Shown: positions 1-8,731 of the stretch, piece by piece | Layout of the letters: the number at the start of each line of letters is the position of its first letter | Position numbering within the stretch: the stretch's first letter is position 1 | DNA from: an uncultured Prevotellaceae bacterium | GTDB lineage: Bacteria; Bacteroidota; Bacteroidia; Bacteroidales; Bacteroidaceae | NCBI GenBank assembly: GCA_902800495.1 | Contig: CADCET010000002.1 | Location: 84,018-148,017 of the forward strand | DNA length: 64,000 bases | Direction of reading: 5' to 3' | The notes under the pieces: model-generated | Databases searched by the model: none | What the model was told of the DNA's origin: nothing | The model's input: only the letters and a program-made list of their open reading frames with translations | Position numbers and translations under genes: made by a program

Positions 1-1
1 T

Positions 2-367
2 ACCTATACTAAGGCTACAGGCTATGCGGTTACTGGTACTGATTACTACTACACCCTCGACCAGGGACAGACGTACATTAAGGCCACCAATATCGCGTAC
101 GCAGATTTTAGCTCAACAACATTGTATAAGAATCCAACAAAGACGGTAGAAAAGACTGAAGCAGTCCCCGTCGACGGACAGGCCTATTACGATGCTGACG
201 GCAAATATTGCGTGATTCTTCCCCAACAGACTACAGGCTGGAAGGAGCTTGACACCAACAAGTACGTAAAGGCTACAGAAAATGCTGCCGTTGATGGCCA
301 GACCTACTTCGACAAGTTCACTAAGAACAATGGCGAGTACTACGCCAAGGTTATCAAGGTGCAGTAA
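2..367 (+). CDS. C-terminal part of a fimbrillin-family surface protein (5' end outside window)
   Basis: The frame is open from base 2 to the TAA at 365-367, so the gene starts upstream of the window. The visible 121 residues are rich in Tyr, Thr and Lys and hold short repeats of the type 'tYY..dG.y..a....V.G..Y'. The end, YYAKVIKVQ, is nearly the same as the end of the complete fimbrillin-like lipoprotein at 5872-7839 (KYYKVIKVQ), which is why it is read as a paralogue. It lies 66 bp before the ATPase gene at 434. Function as a fimbrial or surface subunit is inferred from the paralogue; nothing in this fragment is diagnostic alone. Confidence 0.7.
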   Translation, partial: TYTKATGYAVTGTDYYYTLDQGQTYIKATNIAYADFSSTTLYKNPTKTVEKTEAVPVDGQAYYDADGKYCVILPQQTTGWKELDTNKYVKATENAAVDGQTYFDKFTKNNGEYYAKVIKVQ

Positions 368-377
368 CAAACTGGAT

Positions 378-415
378 ATTCCTGCGCTGGGAACGAGGAT
401 TCCCAGCGCGGGAAT
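378..415 (+). terminator. Long hairpin after the fimbrillin tail; possible terminator or REP-like palindrome
   Basis: Two arms, 378-393 and 400-415, are inverted copies with one mismatch and a 6-base spacer. Each arm is itself a TTCC..GGGAA palindrome. There is an A-rich rather than T-rich stretch after it, so a rho-independent terminator is plausible but not classical. The same TTCCC/GGGAA half-sites recur at 24985-25044. Confidence 0.5.
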
Positions 416-433
416 GAAACAAAAAAAGTGAAT

Positions 434-2008
434 ATGCAGAGACCACTACCCATAGGCATACAGACCTTCACCGAGATTCGGGAGAAGGGCTACGCGTATG
501 TAGACAAGACAGCACTTGTCTACAAACTGGTCAGTGAGAACAAGTATGTGTTCCTCAGCCGCCCGCGCCGCTTCGGCAAGAGCCTGCTGATGAGCACGCT
601 TGAGTCTTACTTCTCAGGACGCAAAGAGCTGTTCCACGGCCTCGCCATAGAGGGGTTGGAGCAGCAGTGGAAGTCGTACCCCATCTTCCACCTCGACCTG
701 AACCAGAACAAATACGACACGCCTGAGAGTTTAGTGGCCGAACTCAACAACTTCCTCACAGCACTGGAAGAGAAGTACGGCACCCGCCCGTCGGAGACGG
801 CGCTGGCCATGCGTTTCAGCGGTCTTATAGAGCGGGCTGCCAAAAAGGAAGGGCGCCAGGTGGTCATCCTCGTCGACGAGTACGACAAACCCATGCTCAG
901 CGCCATCGGCAACAGCGAGCTGCAGGAAGCATTCCGCAGTGAACTGAAGGCATTCTACTCAGTGCTGAAGTCGCAGGATCGCTACATCGAGTTCGCTTTC
1001 CTGACAGGCGTCACGAAGTTTGGTAAGATTAGCGTGTTCAGCGATCTGAACCACCTCTACGACATCTCCATGGCCAGAGACTACACAAGCATCTGCGGGT
1101 TCACGGAACAGGAGATTCGCGATAACTTCGGCACGGAGGTGGAGGCCCTGGCTCAGCACAACAACATCAGCACGGAAGAGGCGTACCGACAGCTTCGCGA
1201 CAACTACGACGGCTACCACTTCAACCGGTTCCAGAAGGAAGGCATCTTCAACCCCTTCAGTCTGCTATTCACATTCAAGAACAAAGCCTTCGACGATTAC
1301 TGGTTCGAGACGGGCACGCCCACCTATCTCGTTACACTGCTGCAGAACTTCAACTACCGTTTGGATGAGCTGACGGAGGAGCAGGTGACGGGCGATGTGC
1401 TGAACAGCATCGACCCAACGTCGCAGAACCCCATACCCGTCATCTACCAGAGCGGCTACCTGACCATCAGTGGCTACGACGAGGAGTTCCAGCTCTACAG
1501 CCTCGACTTCCCCAACCGCGAGGTGGAGCGCGGCTTCACCCGCTTCCTCGTGCCGTTCTACACTCCCTTGCGCGCGAACAACGGCCCAAGCAACATCGCC
1601 CTGCTGGCGCGCGACATACGCAGCGGACGCGTAGAGGCGTTCATGCAGCGCCTGCAGGCCATCTTTGCCGACACCGACTACCGCATCGTGGGTAAGCGCG
1701 AGCTCTACTTCCAGAACGCTGTTACCGTCATCTTCAAGATGCTCAGCTTCAACGTCGACACCGAGCGTCCCGCCAACGGCGGCCGCATGGACATGATTGT
1801 GAAGACGGCATCCTCAATCTATATCTTCGAGTTCAAGCTCGACAAGTCGGCCGGTGAAGCCCTCCAACAGATAAAGGATAAAGGCTACCACCTGCCCTTC
1901 GCCACCGACCCGCGAACCAAAACGCTCATCGGCGTCAACTTCTCGTCGGAGACACGCGGCATCAGTGAATGGACGTATGAAGACGTAACAGCAAACAGTG
2001 TTCTGTGA
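434..2008 (+). CDS. AAA-ATPase-like / PD-(D/E)XK nuclease family protein (PF09820 + PF08011 type), copy 1
   Basis: 524-residue cytoplasmic protein of a family greatly expanded in Bacteroidetes; its cellular role is not established. Visible features are a Walker A-like RPRRFGKS (residues 43-50), a Walker B-like DEYDK (148-152), the family stretch LTGVTKFGKISVFSDLNH, and a C-terminal PD-(D/E)XK-like core where an Asp (MDMIV) is followed by EFK (IFEFKLD). The start was set at ATG 434 because it aligns with the start of the paralogue at 4241 (MKYPIGIQ); a GTG at 428 is in frame two codons earlier. It lies 43 bp upstream of a fimbrillin lipoprotein, an arrangement repeated by the next two genes. 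GC content looks higher than that of the fimbrillin gene that follows. Confidence 0.9.
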   Translation: MQRPLPIGIQTFTEIREKGYAYVDKTALVYKLVSENKYVFLSRPRRFGKSLLMSTLESYFSGRKELFHGLAIEGLEQQWKSYPIFHLDLNQNKYDTPESLVAELNNFLTALEEKYGTRPSETALAMRFSGLIERAAKKEGRQVVILVDEYDKPMLSAIGNSELQEAFRSELKAFYSVLKSQDRYIEFAFLTGVTKFGKISVFSDLNHLYDISMARDYTSICGFTEQEIRDNFGTEVEALAQHNNISTEEAYRQLRDNYDGYHFNRFQKEGIFNPFSLLFTFKNKAFDDYWFETGTPTYLVTLLQNFNYRLDELTEEQVTGDVLNSIDPTSQNPIPVIYQSGYLTISGYDEEFQLYSLDFPNREVERGFTRFLVPFYTPLRANNGPSNIALLARDIRSGRVEAFMQRLQAIFADTDYRIVGKRELYFQNAVTVIFKMLSFNVDTERPANGGRMDMIVKTASSIYIFEFKLDKSAGEALQQIKDKGYHLPFATDPRTKTLIGVNFSSETRGISEWTYEDVTANSVL

Positions 2009-2050
2009 CAAGCAATAGAAAAATAACAAACAACAAAAATACAAACGATT

Positions 2051-4084
2051 ATGAAAAAATATCTATTCTTCGCAACGGCTCTCGCAGCGTTAGCCAGTTG
2101 TACAAGCAATGATTTCGTAGGAGAGGACACCTCCTCGACCACGAATCAGAGCGAGCAGGCCGCCATCGCGTTTGGGACAGGCGTCAACAGCATCACCCGT
2201 GCCGACCACGTTGGTGCGGATGCAGCCGATCTACTGGGAGGAAACTTCTATGTAGCAGGATTCAAGAATGATGGCACTGACAAGAATGATGGATCTGACT
2301 ATACTACCGTATTTGATCATTATTTGTTGGAATGGACTGCCAATTCTGCTGGCACGACAACCGATAACACTTCCGACTGGAAGTACGTTGGTTTAGATGC
2401 TCTTGGATTAACAGGTCATATCTCAGGTACACAAACTATCAAGTATTGGGATTATTCCGCAAGTTTTTATAATTTTGTTGCCTTCTCAGCAGGTAAAGGA
2501 AATAGCATTACCAAAACAAGCCCAGTAGCTTCTACGAATATTTTACCTACAGCTGTTATTCCCGCTACCCTTAAATCTGCAGCTTATACACTACAAGGTA
2601 GTGCTACAGACTTAGCAAATTGTTACATTGCCGACTTGGTAACAGCCAAGCCGTCTGGAGCCAGCACCCCAGACATTAATTACCAAGATGAGGTATCTAT
2701 TACTTTCCGTAGACTCGGTGCCAAGGTTCGTGTAGCTCTTTACGAAACTATTCCCGGCTATTCAGTCAGAGACGTAAAGTTCTACCAAGATCCTTCTACA
2801 ACTACTATTGCGACAGGAGCTAGCGAAACAAAAGCCACCTTGTTTACTAGTTCTGATGTTTTCTATCCTGATGGTACTATGACTGTATATTTCCCGACCA
2901 TCGGTACAGCAAATCGAACTAAAACAGATTATAACAAAGCGCACGTTTCTTTTGCAGGAGGAACAGGAACTCCTACATCAAAACAAGAATTCGGAGCTCT
3001 CAATTATGAAGGAGACAACACTAAGTGGGAAGATTCTCGTTTGAATTATACTGGAAATACAAATACATACCTTAAGCGAACTTCTTCTGACCCCTCATTT
3101 GCTGGAACCGATCCATATTACTTGACAGTGCTTCCTGATGAAGACGGAAATGTTCTTGAGCTTCGTGTAGACTACACCCTTGAATCTATTGACGGCAGCA
3201 AGGAGGCAATTGTTGTTCATGGTGCAACAGCATTCGTCCCACAGATTTATGCCCAGTGGAAGCCGAACTACGCTTACACTTACATCTTCAAGATTAGTGA
3301 TGGTACCAACGGTTGGACAAGCAAAGTTAGTACAGACCCCGTAGGTCTCTATCCCATCACCTTCGATGCTATTGTCGTTGACTCAGAAGAGCATACACAG
3401 AGCACAATAACCACAGTTTCAAGTCCCAGTATCACTACTTATCAGAAGGGGCATAATTACAAAGATGACGGCCCAGAATATAAAGTTGCATCCGATTCTA
3501 TTTATATCCAAGTAATGAAGGATGGCACAACATTAGCTAATGACCTTAATACGAAAGGAGCACTTTATACTGTCACCGGTACAAATATTGCTAAAGTTAC
3601 TGAAGCAGACGTAATGGATGCACTTAACATACGCACGTCAGGCGATGCAACAACGATTGTGGGTCGAAATGGCTTCACGCTGACTCCCCTCGCTACTGCA
3701 CAACTTTCCACCGGCAATACGACATTTGGAAACATCCCCGGAGCTGACGGTAATCCCATCCCAAACATAGCTGCAAATACAGCTGTTCGTTTCCCTGCTA
3801 CCGCAGGCACCTATGCTTATATTTATGATACTGGTACAGACAATCCCGATACTGAGATAAATAGTGCAGTAACGTTAAGTGCAGCTCCAAGTGATTGGGC
3901 AACCACTTATTCCAAGTATTATACAAACGAAGCTTGTACAATAACAGCTCCTGAGACTTTCCCGACTTTAACAGAAGGACAAACAGTTACTTACTACCAA
4001 AAGTATACTAACCTGAACAAGGTTTACGCGGTTAAAGTTATCAGGGTCGTAGCAGCTCCTGTTACTCCAGGTTCTGGCTCCTAA
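2051..4084 (+). CDS. Fimbrillin-family lipoprotein (Mfa/Fim-like), 677 aa
   Basis: The start MKKYLFFATALAALASC is a lipoprotein signal with lipobox LASC and Cys17. The mature part begins with a Ser/Thr/Asp/Glu-rich linker and the early motif AAIAFGTGV.SITRA, typical of fimbrillin-like proteins in which an Arg site precedes strand exchange. Shared family signatures are FRRLGAKVRVALYETIPGY, KPNYAYTYIFKISD and LYPITFDAIVVD. The protein is probably outer-membrane exported and may assemble into a fimbria or act as a surface subunit. It is about 45% identical by eye to the product of 5872-7839 in its conserved blocks. The coding DNA is visibly more AT-rich than the flanking ATPase genes. A hairpin follows the stop. 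Confidence 0.88.
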   Translation: MKKYLFFATALAALASCTSNDFVGEDTSSTTNQSEQAAIAFGTGVNSITRADHVGADAADLLGGNFYVAGFKNDGTDKNDGSDYTTVFDHYLLEWTANSAGTTTDNTSDWKYVGLDALGLTGHISGTQTIKYWDYSASFYNFVAFSAGKGNSITKTSPVASTNILPTAVIPATLKSAAYTLQGSATDLANCYIADLVTAKPSGASTPDINYQDEVSITFRRLGAKVRVALYETIPGYSVRDVKFYQDPSTTTIATGASETKATLFTSSDVFYPDGTMTVYFPTIGTANRTKTDYNKAHVSFAGGTGTPTSKQEFGALNYEGDNTKWEDSRLNYTGNTNTYLKRTSSDPSFAGTDPYYLTVLPDEDGNVLELRVDYTLESIDGSKEAIVVHGATAFVPQIYAQWKPNYAYTYIFKISDGTNGWTSKVSTDPVGLYPITFDAIVVDSEEHTQSTITTVSSPSITTYQKGHNYKDDGPEYKVASDSIYIQVMKDGTTLANDLNTKGALYTVTGTNIAKVTEADVMDALNIRTSGDATTIVGRNGFTLTPLATAQLSTGNTTFGNIPGADGNPIPNIAANTAVRFPATAGTYAYIYDTGTDNPDTEINSAVTLSAAPSDWATTYSKYYTNEACTITAPETFPTLTEGQTVTYYQKYTNLNKVYAVKVIRVVAAPVTPGSGS

Positions 4085-4103
4085 GCCGTAATCTATCCTC
4101 TCA

Positions 4104-4134
4104 AGCCTTGTGGGGTTCGACTCCCCACTTGGCT
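4104..4134 (+). terminator. Two-part hairpin after fimbrillin gene, probable terminator
   Basis: AGCC-TT-GTGGGG, a 7-base loop, then CCCCAC-TT-GGCT: ten base pairs interrupted by a symmetric T/T bulge, 20 bases after the stop at 4084. There is no T tract. The loop plus inner stem imitates a tRNA T-arm, but no tRNA body is present. Confidence 0.5.
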
Positions 4135-4240
4135 ACTAAATAAATAAGTACACGCGCGAAAGGAGGCCGGGCCTCTGCAGCGCACAGAGAGAAATAAAAA
4201 GAAAGAAATAACGAATAAAAACGAGAAGATAAAGGGAAGG

Positions 4241-5812
4241 ATGAAGTACCCTATTGGCATACAGAGCTTTGAGACGCTCCGCAGAGACGGCTACGTCTAT
4301 GTCGACAAGACCGACTTGATTTACAAGCTGGCCCAGGGACACGTGTACTTCCTTGCCCGTCCGCGCCGCTTCGGCAAGAGTCTGCTCGTAAGCACACTGA
4401 AAGCCTACTTCGAGGGGCGCCGCGACCTGTTTGAGGGCCTGAAGATGATGGAACTGGAACAGGAGTGGACAAAGTATCCGGTGATAAACTTTGATTTCAA
4501 CGGACTTTCCAGTCAGGAAAAGAATCCGCTGCGCAACTATCTGTTCAGCCAGATTGTCGCTGCTGAGAAGAAATACGATATCACACCTGAAGACACCGAC
4601 GACCTGGGACTGCGTTTCCGTACGCTCATCCCTAAGCTGCACGAAAAGACCGGCAGCCGCGTGGTTGTACTCATCGACGAGTACGACAAGCCGTTGCTTG
4701 ACCTCTTGGACACAGGCAATCCCGACGACGAGAAACAGCTCGCCAGCAACCGTGAACTGCTGAAGGCATTCTTCTCGGTGTTCAAGGCCACCGACGACCA
4801 CCTGCGCTTCGTGCTGCTCACAGGCATTACAAAATTCTCGCAGGTATCGATGTTCAGTGGGTTTAATCAACCTGACGACATCTCGTTAGGCAACCGCTAC
4901 GACACCCTGTTAGGTATCACTGAGGAAGAATTATACACAGTATTCGAAGAACCCATACGCGAGTTGGCGGACGAATTAGGAGAAAGCGAGGAAGTAACAA
5001 AGCAACTGCTGAAACAGCACTATGACGGCTACCACTTCAGCAAGCGGATGAAGGATGTCTATAACCCCTTCAGCATCATCAACACCTTTGCCAAGCTCGA
5101 CATGAGGGACTACTGGTTTGCCTCTGGCACACCAACCTATCTGGTGAGGCTATTGGGTAACACGCCTGAGGATATCATGCAATATACGGGTAAGAACTAT
5201 CCTGAGCAGATGTTCATCGATTACAAGGCAGATAGTGCGATGCCCCTGCCTATGATTTTCCAGGCTGGCTACCTCACCATCAAGGGCTATGACAAGGAGT
5301 TCAACACCTATCTGCTCGACTATCCTAACAACGAAGTTAAGCAAGGGCTCATCACCCTGCTGGCCAACGACTACCTGCAGCTGAAAGGACTGGCCGCCTC
5401 ATGGACGCAGAAGATTGTCCGCGCCATGCGCGACGGCGACTTAGAACAAGTGAGGAAAGAGTTTACTGCCTTCCTGGCCGAGACACCCTACAGCATGCGG
5501 CCGAAGAAGACGCAGAAGCAGCGCGAGCTGTATTTCCACTATACGTTCTACCTGCTGATGCGCCTCATATCTTGCTACACGGTATATACCGAGAAGCAGC
5601 TCAGCGAGGGACGCGCCGACTGTATTGTTGAGACGGCGAAACAGGTCTACATCTTCGAGTTCAAGCTCGACGGCACAGCGGCAGACGCGCTCCAGCAGAT
5701 TGCCGACCGCGGCTATGCCAAGTCCTACGCCTCCGACCCGCGCACGATATATAAGATAGGTGCCAGCTTCTCGAGCAAGACGGGAACGATAGAGGAATGG
5801 AGTGTAGAATAA
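4241..5812 (+). CDS. AAA-ATPase-like / PD-(D/E)XK nuclease family protein, copy 2
   Basis: 523-residue paralogue of the protein at 434-2008, with the same order of motifs: MKYPIGIQSFETLRRDGYVYVDKT at the start, Walker A-like RPRRFGKS (residues 40-47), Walker B-like IDEYDKPLLD, LLTGITKFSQVSMFSGFNQ, HYDGYHFS and a C-terminal PD-(D/E)XK core (ADCIVE...IFEFKLDG). The two copies diverge strongly between motifs, so they are not a recent duplicate. It sits 60 bp before the next fimbrillin gene. Substrate and role are unknown; nuclease activity is an inference from the fold. Confidence 0.9.
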   Translation: MKYPIGIQSFETLRRDGYVYVDKTDLIYKLAQGHVYFLARPRRFGKSLLVSTLKAYFEGRRDLFEGLKMMELEQEWTKYPVINFDFNGLSSQEKNPLRNYLFSQIVAAEKKYDITPEDTDDLGLRFRTLIPKLHEKTGSRVVVLIDEYDKPLLDLLDTGNPDDEKQLASNRELLKAFFSVFKATDDHLRFVLLTGITKFSQVSMFSGFNQPDDISLGNRYDTLLGITEEELYTVFEEPIRELADELGESEEVTKQLLKQHYDGYHFSKRMKDVYNPFSIINTFAKLDMRDYWFASGTPTYLVRLLGNTPEDIMQYTGKNYPEQMFIDYKADSAMPLPMIFQAGYLTIKGYDKEFNTYLLDYPNNEVKQGLITLLANDYLQLKGLAASWTQKIVRAMRDGDLEQVRKEFTAFLAETPYSMRPKKTQKQRELYFHYTFYLLMRLISCYTVYTEKQLSEGRADCIVETAKQVYIFEFKLDGTAADALQQIADRGYAKSYASDPRTIYKIGASFSSKTGTIEEWSVE

Positions 5813-5871
5813 GCAGAGAATTAACAGAGAGAAATAAACAAAAATTAATAACGAATAAAAACGAAAAGATT

Positions 5872-7839
5872 ATGAAAAAGTATTATCTTTTAGCAACAGC
5901 ACTCGCAGCAATGGTCAGCTGCACCAGCGACGACTACGTGGGTGACAACAACCTGCAAGAGGCAAATGGACAGGCTGCCATTAGCTTCGGATTTGACGTG
6001 CCGAATGTGACGAGGGCAAGTGGTGCTACTGCTGCAAATGCACTTGGAAATAGATTTATAGTATATGGTGAAAAAGGAGATGAAACAGCAGAGGCTCCGA
6101 CATCAGGTAATTTGGTATTTCCAAACTACCAAGTGAACTACGCTGCCAACACCGAAAACACGACAACTTCTAACAGCAAAAATTGGGAGTATGTGGGTTA
6201 TACTCATACAGCAAACTATGTATCAAACATCACAAGAAAGGCAAGTAGTTCAGCAACTGCTGAAACAGCAAGCGATGCTGAACAAACTATCAAGTATTGG
6301 GACTACGGAGCAAACAACTACATCTTTACAGCAGTCTCGGCACTTGATGCTGACATTGAAGATGGAAGAGTAAAGATTCAAAAGAATGAGTATGGTGATG
6401 ACAAATACAAGAAGGGCTATACTATCAAATTAGAGAAAAGTGGAACCGGACCTCAATACACTTATCCCACACTTAACAAACTGTTTTTCTCTGACCGTTT
6501 GGTAATACCAAAAGGAGAAAATCCAGGTCATGACCGAACTGCCCAAAACGCTTATGGCGGAAATGTTACGCTGACATTCCGCAATCTGGTATCCCAGATT
6601 CGTGCTGGTGTCTACGAGACGATTCCAGGCTATGACGTCTATAGCATCAAATTCTATGTAAACAATGCAGAAGAGACACCATCCCAGTCATTAGAAGCTA
6701 AAGTTGATGAAACTTCGGCTTTTGGTGCAGTCTGTCCTAATGTCAAGGTTTCAGAATACGAGGGAGAACTTACTGTAACCTACTATACAAATACTGACGA
6801 ATCTTCTATTGAGAACCAGCCGAAAGTAACGGAATCTTCAACAGGAAAGCAAAGTAACAATCTGATTCTGGGTACAAACTTCAGTACTTTAAATAATACG
6901 ACACCAACGATTCTTGGTCAGTTTGCTAGTAGCCCTACATGGGATAAAAGCGATGGTTCATACACCGAGGTACTTCCTCAGATTAACAATAGTTCAACCC
7001 TCAAGTTGAAGGTCGATTACAAACTTTGGAACAGTGTATCGGGTGAGACGATCGAAGTGAATGGTACTACTGCTGAGGTTCCTGCTGAATATCTGAAATG
7101 GAAGCCCAACTATAAGTACACATACCTCTTTAAGATTACAGATGACAAACTATACCCCATCACCTTCGATGCAGTTCAGATTACTGCTGAGGACGGCAAT
7201 GTTGAGTATATCACCACTGTTACAGAGCCGAGCATCACGACTTACGCAAAGTCGTCAAACGTCACAGCTGATAATGAGTACAAGCCTGGATCAAACATCT
7301 ATATTGTTGTGAACAAGGGCGGTAGCAATGAAACACTATCTGCAAGCAATGCTAAGCTCTACACTGTAACGCTAGTTGATACTGAGCCCTCTGATGCTAT
7401 AACAACTCCGAACCAGACAATCACGGAAGCATCTGTTGCTAATGCATTAAAGACTACCGAAACGTCAACTGGAGTATGGGAAGTTACTGATGCCAATAAG
7501 TGGAAGATGACTGTTACTGATGTTACTACTGGTACTCTAAGTTATCCTGGTTCGATTGCTGCTACCGACGCTCCTGATGGTAACGCCATTACCATTGATT
7601 GTGCTAAGTTCAGTGCTACGACGACATATACTGCAGTAGCAGGAAGCTCGACACTGACCGCTAAGAAGAGATACTATACCAAAGAAGGAGAAGAGAACTA
7701 TGTTGAATACATAGCAACTGGTACAGAAACTGTAACTGCAGACACCTACTATACAGCCAACCTGAAGTACTACGTCTTCGAGTTTACAGATACTGCTGAC
7801 GGAGACAAGAAGTACTACAAGGTCATCAAGGTACAATAA
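5872..7839 (+). CDS. Fimbrillin-family lipoprotein (Mfa/Fim-like), 655 aa
   Basis: Start taken at ATG 5872, because MKKYYLLATALAAMVSC is a complete lipoprotein signal (lipobox MVSC, Cys17). An in-frame ATG at 5797 overlaps the previous gene and would add 25 charged residues. Family signatures: AAISFGFDVPNVTRA, TIKYWDYGANNYIF, FRNLVSQIRAGVYETIPGYDV, KPNYKYTYLFKITD and LYPITFDAVQI. The last ~100 residues carry YY-containing repeats (for example KKRYYTKEGEENYVEY, TADTYYTANLKYY) that resemble inserts in the giant protein at 25026-49406 and the partial gene at the window start. AT-rich compared with neighbours. Probably a surface-exposed fimbrial subunit or adhesin. Confidence 0.88.
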   Translation: MKKYYLLATALAAMVSCTSDDYVGDNNLQEANGQAAISFGFDVPNVTRASGATAANALGNRFIVYGEKGDETAEAPTSGNLVFPNYQVNYAANTENTTTSNSKNWEYVGYTHTANYVSNITRKASSSATAETASDAEQTIKYWDYGANNYIFTAVSALDADIEDGRVKIQKNEYGDDKYKKGYTIKLEKSGTGPQYTYPTLNKLFFSDRLVIPKGENPGHDRTAQNAYGGNVTLTFRNLVSQIRAGVYETIPGYDVYSIKFYVNNAEETPSQSLEAKVDETSAFGAVCPNVKVSEYEGELTVTYYTNTDESSIENQPKVTESSTGKQSNNLILGTNFSTLNNTTPTILGQFASSPTWDKSDGSYTEVLPQINNSSTLKLKVDYKLWNSVSGETIEVNGTTAEVPAEYLKWKPNYKYTYLFKITDDKLYPITFDAVQITAEDGNVEYITTVTEPSITTYAKSSNVTADNEYKPGSNIYIVVNKGGSNETLSASNAKLYTVTLVDTEPSDAITTPNQTITEASVANALKTTETSTGVWEVTDANKWKMTVTDVTTGTLSYPGSIAATDAPDGNAITIDCAKFSATTTYTAVAGSSTLTAKKRYYTKEGEENYVEYIATGTETVTADTYYTANLKYYVFEFTDTADGDKKYYKVIKVQ

Positions 7840-7857
7840 TCTTTTACCACTCTCTAC

Positions 7858-7917
7858 GCCCACTGGGGGCTTTCGACGAGCGAAGCGAGCAAGCTCGAGC
7901 GATGGTCACCAGTGGGC
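7858..7917. repeat. Cruciform-like inverted repeat between fimbrillin gene and 9-bp array
   Basis: GCCCACTGG at 7858-7866 is exactly complementary to CCAGTGGGC at 7909-7917, and an inner CGAGCAAGCTCG palindrome sits between them. It starts 18 bases after the stop at 7839 and could terminate transcription, but it has no T tract. It ends 7 bases before the 9-bp minisatellite. Confidence 0.55.
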
Positions 7918-7924
7918 TGAGATA

Positions 7925-8058
7925 GGACTAATAAGACTGATAGGACGAATAGGACGAATAGGACGAATAGGGCCAATGGGACTAATAGGACTGAGAGGAC
8001 CAATAGGACTGACAGGACGAATGGGACTATAGGACCTATGAGACTTATGAGGCCTATT
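7925..8058 (+). repeat. 9-bp minisatellite GGACNNATR, non-coding copy, ~15 units
   Basis: About fifteen units of GGAC-NN-ATR, the two middle bases varying among GA, TA, CA, TG and CT. One unit is 8 bases long, and the last three units are degenerate. No frame through it gives a signal peptide joined to a gene. It ends 20 bases before the ATG of the four-helix-bundle gene, so it would lie in that gene's leader. The same unit is coding at 8743, 9981 and 11246. Confidence 0.9.
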
Positions 8059-8077
8059 ATTAAGAGAACAGAATAGA

Positions 8078-8731
8078 ATGGAAGCTCCAAGGACATTTCT
8101 CCACAAGGGAGGCGGCTACGAGAACCTCAAGGTGTTCAAGAAGGCGACGGTCATCTATGACCTCACCTTCTACTTCACCCAACGGTTCCTTACCCGAGGC
8201 GACCGCACCATCGACCAGATGGTGCAGGCTGCCCGTTCGGGTAAGCAGAACATTGCCGAGGGGAGCGCAGCCAGTTCCACCTCATCGGAGACGGAACTGA
8301 AGCTGATGAATGTCGCAAGAGCAAGCATGCAGGAACTGTTAGTAGACTACGAGGACTATCTGCGGGTGCGCAACCTGCAGATATGGTCGCTCAAGGACGA
8401 GCGGGCGGTGAAGACCCGCGAGTTCTGCAAGCACCATGTGGAGACTGCCGACTTCATGGTCGACATCGACCGTCGGTCTGACGAGACCATCGCCAACATC
8501 ACGCTTACCCTCATCCACCAGTTCGACAGTATGATGAGGCGTCTGCTGAATGCCCTACAGAAGAACTTCGTGGAGAAAGGCGGCATCCGTGAGCAGATGA
8601 CGGCCGCCCGCTTAGGATACCGCAACGAGCAGAAAGCACGCATCGCGGAGCTGGAGGCTGAGAATGCGCAGCTGAAAGCGCGGATTGCGGAGCTGGAAGG
8701 GCTGCTGAGAGAGAAAGGAGGCGGGAGATGA
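8078..8731 (+). CDS. Four-helix bundle protein with suffix domain (23S rRNA IVS-protein-like family)
   Basis: 217 residues. The core (residues ~13-115: ENLKVFKKATVIYDLTFYF, RTIDQMVQAARSGKQNIAEG, ASMQELLVDYEDYLRVRNL) matches the four-helix-bundle family related to 23S rRNA intervening-sequence proteins, in the longer 'suffix' subtype. The C-terminus (KARIAELEAENAQLKARIAELEGLL) has clear heptads and should form a coiled coil. The molecular role of the family is unknown; relatives include the DGR accessory protein Avd, but no reverse transcriptase is present here. Its TGA overlaps the ATG of the next gene by four bases (ATGA at 8728-8731), which implies translational coupling with the lipoprotein operon. 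Confidence 0.85.
   Translation: MEAPRTFLHKGGGYENLKVFKKATVIYDLTFYFTQRFLTRGDRTIDQMVQAARSGKQNIAEGSAASSTSSETELKLMNVARASMQELLVDYEDYLRVRNLQIWSLKDERAVKTREFCKHHVETADFMVDIDRRSDETIANITLTLIHQFDSMMRRLLNALQKNFVEKGGIREQMTAARLGYRNEQKARIAELEAENAQLKARIAELEGLLREKGGGR

Noticed and set aside
428-433. GTG start for the first ATPase gene
   Set aside because: The ATG six bases later aligns with the paralogue's start; no RBS favours the GTG. It is not excluded.
4101-4138. Apparent tRNA 3' end (T-arm with a TTCGACT loop plus a short acceptor-like strand)
   Set aside because: No anticodon arm, D-arm or 5' acceptor strand can be placed in the 70 bases upstream, and the flanks AGCC/GGCT extend the hairpin symmetrically. 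A terminator-like hairpin explains it better than a tRNA or attachment-site fragment.
7854-8106. Minus-strand frames with Pro-Ile-Ser/Gly or Val-Leu-Phe repeats over the 9-bp arrays
   Set aside because: Any 9-bp array without reverse stops gives such frames; none has a mature domain attached, unlike the plus-strand lipoproteins.
8078-8731. Four-helix-bundle protein as Avd of a diversity-generating retroelement
   Set aside because: No reverse transcriptase and no template/variable repeat pair with adenine-specific changes was found in the window. Kept only as a family resemblance.
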